Assembly: GCA_024683935.1 (NCBI GenBank)
Contig: JAIKXV010000113.1
Coordinates: forward strand, 1-64,000
Origin: Lachnospiraceae bacterium
GTDB taxonomy: Bacteria; Bacillota_A; Clostridia; Lachnospirales; Lachnospiraceae
Direction of reading: 5' to 3'
DNA: 64,000 nt
Both the position numbers and the translations under genes were made by a program. The notes beneath the pieces were generated by a model. The model saw nothing but the letters and a program-made list of their open reading frames with translations. It searched no databases and was not told the DNA's origin. Positions 58,462-64,000 of this stretch are shown piece by piece; positions within the stretch are counted from its first letter, which is position 1, and the number at the start of each line of letters is the position of its first letter.

Positions 58462-59357
58462 ACTCTGAGATGTTTGCGGGCTGTTACATAGCTTCCCAGG
58501 AATCCTATGCCGGCTCCAAGTATCAGGGATGCGGGCACAAGGGTTGTAAAGATCTCGGTAATGGACAGGAACTGCAAAAGTGAATCCAGTACCGCAAATC
58601 TCTCAATCAGATATTCTATTGCTTTCTTGTAAATAACATAGATCGCAGCCAAAGGAATGGAAGCGCCTACAAGTCCCAGGATCATACCCTCTATAACGAA
58701 GGGAGCGCGGACCACAAAATCAGTGGCTCCTATAAGCTTCATAATGGATATCTCCTCACGGCGCACTGTGATACCGATGGCAACCGTATTACTGATAAGG
58801 AAGATGGATACCGCCAGAAGGACGAGTATTATTCCCATCGAAACATATCCGATAAGGGAATTCACGCTGGTAAGCATTGTTGCCACCACTGCGGACTTCC
58901 TCACCTGTCTGACTCCGGGAAGGGACTCGATATAGGTTACCAGATTCTCCTGCATGGAGATATCATTCATGTATATCTCGTAATTGGAGTCCTCCGCCAG
59001 GGGATTGTCGTCTCCGAAGCTGTCCACATAATCGCCGAGGTTCTCAGCTTTGAAGGATTCCCATGCCTCCTCTGCGGAAACATATACCACCTTGGAGACC
59101 TCCGCTCTTTTAGCGATCTCATCTCCGATGACCTTTATATCCTCATCCGGCAGACCCTCGTCAAAAAAAACCGTGATAGCCACGCCGGCCTGGGCCTGGC
59201 GCACGATATTCGAGAAATTCAGTACTATGGAATAAAACATCCCGAATAGAAAAACGCAGGATGCTATCGTCGCTATCGTAGCAAGTGAAAAGATCTTGTT
59301 TCTGAATATATTTTTAATGCCCTGTCCCAGAGCATAAAAACAGGCACTAATCTTCAT
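58458..59357 (-). CDS. ftsX: Cell division protein FtsX
   Basis: Membrane partner of FtsE that transmits ATP hydrolysis to cell-wall hydrolase activators outside. 299 residues: TM1 (IFSLATIATIASCVFLFGMF), an external loop of ~130 residues (VFFDEGLPDEDIKVIGDEI...), then three membrane segments (VSMGIILVLLAVSIFLISNT, FVIEGMILGLVGASIPLAA and a last one). RREEISIMKLIGAT is the FtsX-family cytoplasmic motif. Overlaps ftsE by 11 bases. Confidence 0.96.
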   Translation of the reverse strand: MKISACFYALGQGIKNIFRNKIFSLATIATIASCVFLFGMFYSIVLNFSNIVRQAQAGVAITVFFDEGLPDEDIKVIGDEIAKRAEVSKVVYVSAEEAWESFKAENLGDYVDSFGDDNPLAEDSNYEIYMNDISMQENLVTYIESLPGVRQVRKSAVVATMLTSVNSLIGYVSMGIILVLLAVSIFLISNTVAIGITVRREEISIMKLIGATDFVVRAPFVIEGMILGLVGASIPLAAIYVIYKKAIEYLIERFAVLDSLLQFLSITEIFTTLVPASLILGAGIGFLGSYVTARKHLRV

Positions 59358-60033
59358 CTATGTATCCGCCTTTTTTCTGATCGCTGACTATCACGCCCTT
59401 TTTCATCGTAATGACTCTTTTACGCATCTCGTTTACTATCTCGCGGTTATGGGTCACGATAAGCACCGTGGTTCCGTTTTTATTTATCTGTTCCAGGAGC
59501 TTCATTATTTCCCAGGTATTCTTCGGATCCAGATTTCCCGTCGGCTCATCCGCCAGAAGAATGGGAGGATCATTTATGATGGCTCGCGCCAGAGCAACTC
59601 TCTGCTGTTCTCCGCCGGACAGTTCCTTCGGCTTGCTCTTGTATTTCTCGGCCAGCCCCACAAGTGACAGCACGCTGGGTACATTCTTTCTGATCTCGCG
59701 TCCCGGCACGGAAATAACTCTCTGGGCAAAGGCCACGTTCTCATATACATTCCTGTCTTTCAAGAGACGGAAATCCTGGAACACCACTCCGATACCCCTG
59801 CGGTACTTGGGGATCTTGCGGTGCTTTAATTTCACCACATCGGTGTGGTTCACGATTATCTTTCCGCTGGTGGGGGTAAGCTCCCGGAGAAGGAGCTTTA
59901 TCAGGGTGGATTTACCCGAACCCGAATCTCCTACGATAAAAACAAACTCTCCCTTTTCAATATGCAGGCTCACGTTGTTCAGCGCAGGTGAGCCCATTGA
60001 AAATGATTTATTTACATCTTCCAGAATGATCAT
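59347..60033 (-). CDS. ftsE: Cell division ATP-binding protein FtsE
   Basis: 228 residues. Walker A GDSGSGKSTLIKLLLRE, Q-loop VFQDFRLLKDRNVYENVAF, signature LSGGEQQRVALARA, Walker B ILLADEPTGNLD and switch VTHNRE. Drives FtsX and, with it, septal peptidoglycan hydrolysis. Lies 16 bases after the PucR/CdaR-type regulator gene, so it is co-transcribed with it. Confidence 0.97.
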   Translation of the reverse strand: MIILEDVNKSFSMGSPALNNVSLHIEKGEFVFIVGDSGSGKSTLIKLLLRELTPTSGKIIVNHTDVVKLKHRKIPKYRRGIGVVFQDFRLLKDRNVYENVAFAQRVISVPGREIRKNVPSVLSLVGLAEKYKSKPKELSGGEQQRVALARAIINDPPILLADEPTGNLDPKNTWEIMKLLEQINKNGTTVLIVTHNREIVNEMRKRVITMKKGVIVSDQKKGGYIDED

Positions 60034-60049
60034 TTAAAGTACTTTTCCT

Positions 60050-61141
60050 TTAATAATTTGTATCTTCCATATACTTCATATATTTCGCCACCATAAGGGC
60101 GATCTTGAAGGTAATGGCGTCCTCAAAAATCCTGAGATCCAGCCCTGTGGTCTTCTGAAGCTTATCCAGTCTGTATACTAAGGTGTTCCTGTGAATATAG
60201 AGCTGGCGGCTTGTTTCGGACACATTGAGGGAGTTCTCGAAAAACTTATTAATGGTGGCCAGTGTCTCATTATCGAATTCCTCGGGAGTCTTCCCCTCAA
60301 AGATCTCCTGGATGAACATGCGGCATAAGGGAATCGGCAGCTGATAGATAAGCCTTCCGATGCCAAGGGATGAATATGCTACAACGTTCCTCTCTTCGAA
60401 GAATATCTTTCCTACATCCAGAGCCATCTTCGCTTCTTTATACGAGCGGCTCACATCCTTTATATCTTCCACGGTGGTACCGTAGGATATGCGGATCTTT
60501 TCCTGTCCGTCCTTCTCCAGACGTTCCAGTATGCCTCCGGCAATATTTTTATTTTCGTCAGCCGGATCATCCGAGGTCATCTCGTGAACCAGTATCACAT
60601 TCTTCTCATCGACAACGGTCACGAAATCGGTGGGAATGGATATGAAGTGATCTCTCATCACCTCAAGGACCGTGGTATTGGTTTCGCCCTCCGCCTCTAC
60701 CAGGAATACACTTCTCTTGACATCCGTGGCGATACGGAGTTTCTTCGCCCTGTTAAATATATCCACCAGCAGCAGATTGTCAAGTATAAGGTTCTTGATA
60801 AAGTTATCCTTATCAAATCTTTCCTTATACGCAACCAGCAGACTCTGTATCTGGAAGGCCGCAAGCTTGCCTACCATGTAGGCGTCTTCACTGCCTCCGT
60901 TGATCACCATCACGTACTCCAGCTGTCCGTCATCATCATGTATTTTGAAGAACTGATAGCCGTGAATCTCCTGGCTGTCAGCCGGAGATGCGGCAAAGGA
61001 GGTGATGTCCTGAGGTTCCGCATCCTCTGCCCTGAAAGTATACGAAAGGGGCTTGCCCTCCGTATCAAATACGCACATATCTACTCTGGTGATTTCTTTC
61101 AGCCCGTCGATGGTATTCTGCAGTATCTGGTTTGAGATCAT
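60050..61141 (-). CDS. PucR/CdaR-type transcriptional regulator
   Basis: 363 residues. N-terminal ~115 residues form a sensor resembling the CdaR sugar-diacid domain (ISNQILQNTIDGLKEITRVD, VMVINGGSEDAYMVGKLAAF), then a GGDEF-like/CdaR middle region, and a C-terminal PucR-type helix-turn-helix (LNVSETSRQLYIHRNTLVYRLDKLQKTTGLDL). Family members sense carbon or nitrogen compounds. Adjacent to ftsE with a strong GGAGAAGGAG start, which is an unusual location and hints at linking nutrient state to wall hydrolysis. Confidence 0.88.
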   Translation of the reverse strand: MISNQILQNTIDGLKEITRVDMCVFDTEGKPLSYTFRAEDAEPQDITSFAASPADSQEIHGYQFFKIHDDDGQLEYVMVINGGSEDAYMVGKLAAFQIQSLLVAYKERFDKDNFIKNLILDNLLLVDIFNRAKKLRIATDVKRSVFLVEAEGETNTTVLEVMRDHFISIPTDFVTVVDEKNVILVHEMTSDDPADENKNIAGGILERLEKDGQEKIRISYGTTVEDIKDVSRSYKEAKMALDVGKIFFEERNVVAYSSLGIGRLIYQLPIPLCRMFIQEIFEGKTPEEFDNETLATINKFFENSLNVSETSRQLYIHRNTLVYRLDKLQKTTGLDLRIFEDAITFKIALMVAKYMKYMEDTNY

Positions 61142-61220
61142 ATTCCACTCCTTCTCCGTTTTACAAAAGTACCTTCTCTATTTTAATACAAAACGACAAA
61201 AAATGGAATACTTTTGCTGA

Positions 61221-61919
61221 TTATTTTTGTGCATTATTTATAGGAGTGTTTTCCTTCTCATAATTGTCCGCGGCTTTCCTGAATACCTTCCTCAGAATAA
61301 AGTCCGCAATACCCCCGCGTTTAACGTATCCGCCACTGTCCACGCGGAGGGAGACATCCCTCAGGATCACTATGAGCTGGGTATTGAGCTTCATCCGGTT
61401 TTCCCTGATAAAGCTTTCCGCCTCGGGAGTTTCCAGATTCATTATCATCACATCCGGAAGACTGCTGTTGACCTCGTTCACAATGAAATCATCCCCGCCG
61501 GCAACCTCATCCTTGGCAATGCCCGAAACGATATTTAATTCTCCGAAAAAGCTGTGGAGAGACGTCTCAAGGTTTTCAAGCTTTGAAGTGTTAGGAGAAA
61601 TAAGAAATACCGGCCTCCCCTCCTTGGAAAGCTTTCGGAGAAGACCTTTAAGAAAAAGATTGCTCTCAATTTCCCGGGCTCTGTTCCGGCTGTGGACATT
61701 GGCGGCTTCCAGTATGTCATTACTGGTCAGCACTACCATATCCATGGACTCCAGATCTTTTTTTACTTCCTCGTCATTTGACGCCAGGAGCAGAGTATCA
61801 TGGGTAATGAAATCAATGGTATTGCAAATACCATTATTGAGATACATTGTGACTCTCCGCATGGATTCCCTTACGGAATAGTCTTTGAGCTGTATTCCGA
61901 GTACGGTAACTTTTCTCAT
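61221..61919 (-). CDS. WecG/TagA-like glycosyltransferase fold protein, active site altered
   Basis: 232 residues with the overall pattern of TagA/WecG N-acetylmannosaminyltransferases: VTVLGIQLKDYSVRESM, FITHDTLLLASND, VFLISPNTSKLENLE, VMIMNLETPEAESFI and VSLRVDSGGYVKRGG in the order expected. The conserved DG pair that holds the catalytic Asp (as in PDGIG) is replaced by VLTSNDILEA, and the usual GAVFDF-type end is changed, so activity is doubtful. The C-terminus is basic. Sits 80 bases upstream of the ftsEX regulator; divergent from a GT-C gene. Confidence 0.7.
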   Translation of the reverse strand: MRKVTVLGIQLKDYSVRESMRRVTMYLNNGICNTIDFITHDTLLLASNDEEVKKDLESMDMVVLTSNDILEAANVHSRNRAREIESNLFLKGLLRKLSKEGRPVFLISPNTSKLENLETSLHSFFGELNIVSGIAKDEVAGGDDFIVNEVNSSLPDVMIMNLETPEAESFIRENRMKLNTQLIVILRDVSLRVDSGGYVKRGGIADFILRKVFRKAADNYEKENTPINNAQK

Positions 61920-61970
61920 AGGGACTTATTATAACACACATTATTATATTCCTCAAAAAAACACTGTCTG

Positions 61971-61979
61971 TGTTATAAT
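61971..61979 (+). promoter_or_regulatory. Extended -10 promoter of the GT-C gene
   Basis: TGTTATAAT (TGn plus perfect TATAAT). The chosen ATG is only 8 bases downstream, so the transcript would be leaderless or start within the first codon. Confidence 0.5.
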
Positions 61980-61986
61980 CCATTGT

Positions 61987-63393
61987 ATGGAGATCTTAAA
62001 AAAGACAGAGAAGATAATGACCCCGGAAAGGGTTCTGTTCATAGTGGCGGTGCTCGGCAGCGCCCTCTACATCTCCCTTATCTTTAATGACAACCTCTGG
62101 GTGGATGAGGCTTTTACCGCGTCGCTCATCAGACAGAGCTTCCCGGAGATGATAAGGGATACCGTTTCCGATACCCTGCCGCCCTTTTATAATGTTTTTG
62201 GTTTTCTTGCGGTATCGCTTTTCGGTTTTTCTTCCGTAGTGCTGAAGTTCTGTTCATGCCTCGCCATGATACTGCTGCTGTTCTTCGGAGGCAGGAAACT
62301 CCATACCCTGAAAGGCTTCCGGGCGGCTTTTCTGTATGAGCTTTTTCTTGTCGCCATGCCCCACTTCCTTCATTACGGCGTCGAGATCCGTATGTACAGT
62401 TGGGGAGTATTTTCCTGCGGCATGGCTGCCCTTTATTTTCTTGAAATTCCTGAAAACAGGTCCGCATTCCGCGGCTTCACGCTCTTTTCCGTTTTCTCGG
62501 GCTATATTCACCACTTTGCCCTGGTTTCCTGCGGTATGCTGTGGCTTATACTGCTGTTTTCCTATGTATTAAAGAAGAATAAGGAAGATATCATCCTTTT
62601 CTTTAAATACCTCGGGCTGTTCCTTATACTGTATCTCCCGGGACTGATACTCACCTTTTATCAGATAAAGAACGCAAGCTCCTATTTTTCCATGGCGCCC
62701 CTGTCGTTAAAAAGCTTCATAAGCGACATCCGCTTCCCTTTTGTAACGAATATAACGCCCCTGTCTGCACTGCTGCTGCTTATGGCAGTCTTTGCAGCGG
62801 CACTTCCCTTTATACGGAAAAGCGTGAAGGATTCCTCACAGGGGCTGCTGCTCATGTCAGCGATATACCTTACTCTCTGCTTTGCCTATGCGGTATCGGT
62901 GATAAGCGGAAGGAGCCTCTTTACCGCGAGATACCTGGTGCCCTGCCTTTCCATATTCTGGCTCGGAACAGCCTTGCTCTCTGATGAAGCGCTTTCCTTC
63001 TTCGGAGACAAAAGCCCGGTGGCACCGGTTCTGATCGCCCTCATAGCCGTAACCCTTGTCACAGGGTATCTAATGACCTTCAGAGAAGAATACTCTCCCG
63101 GCGCAGAGCAGATGAAAGCTTTCTTTAATGAAAATATAAAGAGCGGCGACGCCATCATAATAAATGAGGATGTGCCGGAGATTGAGATATGTTTCAGATA
63201 TTATTTTCCGGATCTGCTAAAGACCGGATGGAAAAATGCCGATAATATTAATGGAACTATCTGGTATCTCGTTCGCGAGGGATCCGGAGACGTTCTTGAA
63301 AACGCAGATACCCCGGGTTATAATCTGGAATACATCTGTGACTTTTTCTTTGACCGCTATTCCTTCTCCCTTTACAGGGCGGATAAGCGTTAA
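61987..63393 (+). CDS. GT-C fold membrane glycosyltransferase (GT39/GT83-like)
   Basis: 468 residues from the ATG 61987 (an in-frame ATG at 62017 is also possible). About ten membrane segments. The first external loop has NDNLWVDEAFTASL, the WxDE/D motif of lipid-linked sugar transferases such as ArnT and protein mannosyltransferases, followed by DTLPPFYNV. The C-terminal ~90 residues are a soluble domain (SGDAIIINEDVPEIEICFRYYF). Donor would be a polyprenyl-phosphate sugar; acceptor unknown. Divergent from the TagA-like gene. Confidence 0.82.
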   Translation: MEILKKTEKIMTPERVLFIVAVLGSALYISLIFNDNLWVDEAFTASLIRQSFPEMIRDTVSDTLPPFYNVFGFLAVSLFGFSSVVLKFCSCLAMILLLFFGGRKLHTLKGFRAAFLYELFLVAMPHFLHYGVEIRMYSWGVFSCGMAALYFLEIPENRSAFRGFTLFSVFSGYIHHFALVSCGMLWLILLFSYVLKKNKEDIILFFKYLGLFLILYLPGLILTFYQIKNASSYFSMAPLSLKSFISDIRFPFVTNITPLSALLLLMAVFAAALPFIRKSVKDSSQGLLLMSAIYLTLCFAYAVSVISGRSLFTARYLVPCLSIFWLGTALLSDEALSFFGDKSPVAPVLIALIAVTLVTGYLMTFREEYSPGAEQMKAFFNENIKSGDAIIINEDVPEIEICFRYYFPDLLKTGWKNADNINGTIWYLVREGSGDVLENADTPGYNLEYICDFFFDRYSFSLYRADKR

Positions 63394-63426
63394 AGAAAAA
63401 AATAATTTTAAGAAGGGGGTGGACAT

Positions 63427-63627
63427 ATGGATGTGTCATCTCTTGCGATGCCCGATATTGCCGGACTGTCTATGGTTCTGGCGAGAAATGAGACCCTGCA
63501 GGATGTAGGGACCGCTCTTCTTTCGAATGCCCTGGACGTTCAGAAGAGCATGGGGCAGGAAACAGTCAGAATGATGGAGCAATCCGTCAACCCTGGCGTA
63601 GGCGCAAACATCGATATCCGCGCTTAG
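63427..63627 (+). CDS. YjfB-like putative motility protein
   Basis: 66 residues: MDVSSLAMPDIAGLSMVLAR, a helical middle (VGTALLSNALDVQKSMGQET) and the characteristic ending VNPGVGANIDIRA, close to the PNLGxNIDIxV end of YjfB family proteins. Function is unproven; the name comes from association with flagellar regulation in Bacillus. Start has AAGAAGGGGGTGG. Thirty-three bases after the GT-C gene. Confidence 0.85.
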   Translation: MDVSSLAMPDIAGLSMVLARNETLQDVGTALLSNALDVQKSMGQETVRMMEQSVNPGVGANIDIRA

Positions 63628-63706
63628 GTTATCGGCACAAGGCAGGGAGGGTTTTTCTGCGGCAGCAGCTGCGGAGAGATCCTCCTGAATCGCCTGTGAT
63701 AAACAC

Positions 63707-64000
63707 CTACATCTGCAGAACCGCCGTTACTCCCATTTCCACAACTGCGATAACTATTCCGATCACCACGGGAACCGTCCATACGGGCGGTCTTTTTACT
63801 ATCGCGGTATTTCCGTCACTGGTAACTATCTTCAAATCCTTTGAATGAAATATGCGATGCAGCCTGAACTGTCCGCCGGGCTCATTTTTGGCAATGAGCT
63901 TCAGCATGAATACCGCAAGGGTTGTAAACAGCACTGACAATATCGCGTAGAAAGCAAAGGTATAGAGAATATCCGTTTTGGAATAAACGCTGTCGTATGC
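63707..64000 (-). CDS. Membrane protein of unknown function (C-terminal part, cut by window edge)
   Basis: The frame is open to the window edge, so the gene begins beyond 64000; 97 residues are visible. Two hydrophobic segments near the start of the visible part (ILYTFAFYAILSVLFTTLAV, then FMLKLIA), a short soluble stretch (HSKDLKIVTSDGNTAIVKRP) and a last membrane helix (VPVVIGIVIAVVEMGVTAVL). Not recognised. Confidence 0.7.
   Translation of the reverse strand, partial: AYDSVYSKTDILYTFAFYAILSVLFTTLAVFMLKLIAKNEPGGQFRLHRIFHSKDLKIVTSDGNTAIVKRPPVWTVPVVIGIVIAVVEMGVTAVLQM

Overview
The window looks like chromosomal DNA of an anaerobic Firmicute, most likely a Lachnospiraceae-type clostridium. Support comes from the mix of genes: a Cys-type glutathione peroxidase and rubrerythrin for oxygen defence, an S-box (SAM-I) riboswitch on metK, two-ATPase ECF transport, cellobiose phosphorylase, DUF975 and YjfB-like proteins, ftsEX with an M23 activator, class A RNase P RNA, and strong AGGAGG-type ribosome binding sites. 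Most of the window is ordinary core genome; genus assignment is inference. No rRNA, CRISPR array, phage or transposase was seen.

Layout. 0.0-4.4 kb: a minus-strand operon pfkA - trmH-like rRNA methylase - argF - small acidic protein - dus - greA. 4.4-10.1 kb: dnaE, metK with its SAM riboswitch, rubrerythrin. 10.1-15.1 kb: a five-gene minus-strand operon (cysteine hydrolase, ECF S, T and double ATPase, and a protein fusing a NiaR-like nicotinate-sensing repressor to a PfkB sugar kinase), the most coherent candidate for an undescribed salvage pathway. 15.3-23.6 kb: class If aspartate aminotransferase, an operon of two small membrane proteins plus an APC permease fused to a GGDEF domain, an OhrR-like MarR repressor, an orphan LytTR regulator, and small or hypothetical proteins including a HExxH protein. 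23.6-31.6 kb: lysC, hom, prfB, secA, trxB, spermidine synthase-like protein. 31.6-36.1 kb: rnpB, a phosphodiesterase, rdgB, a catalytically altered amidase, an rlmL-like methylase, a candidate small RNA and a HAAS-type membrane protein. 36.2-38.7 kb: cellobiose phosphorylase. 38.8-47.9 kb: a three-gene operon in which an MMPL/RND exporter is sandwiched between two paralogous ~1090-residue GLUG-repeat surface proteins, a second candidate novel system. 48.0-55.7 kb: metal and stress genes (HMA protein, Zn/Cd P-type ATPase, proC, ArsR repressor, LarB/LarC1, barstar-HAD fusion, tRNA-Thr, CDF-like transporter, glutathione peroxidase). 55.9-64 kb: PucR/CdaR-type regulator, ftsE, ftsX, M23 activator and S41 protease (a divisome hydrolase-control operon), a degenerate TagA-like protein, a GT-C membrane protein, a YjfB-like protein and a truncated membrane protein.

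A dispersed intergenic repeat (core reading AGATCCTTCGCT...CTCAGGATGACA on the + strand) occurs about ten times, always in the same orientation and only in the first 26 kb. In two places it touches genes directly: it supplies the stop codon of the ECF ATPase and the only Shine-Dalgarno-like sequence of dnaE. Several promoters are near-consensus, and paired or palindromic operator candidates lie next to the cellobiose phosphorylase, MarR, GLUG/RND, zinc ATPase and glutathione peroxidase promoters.

All functional calls rest on reading motifs by eye, without database searches; starts were moved from the longest reading frame where a ribosome binding site or regulatory element clearly decides.
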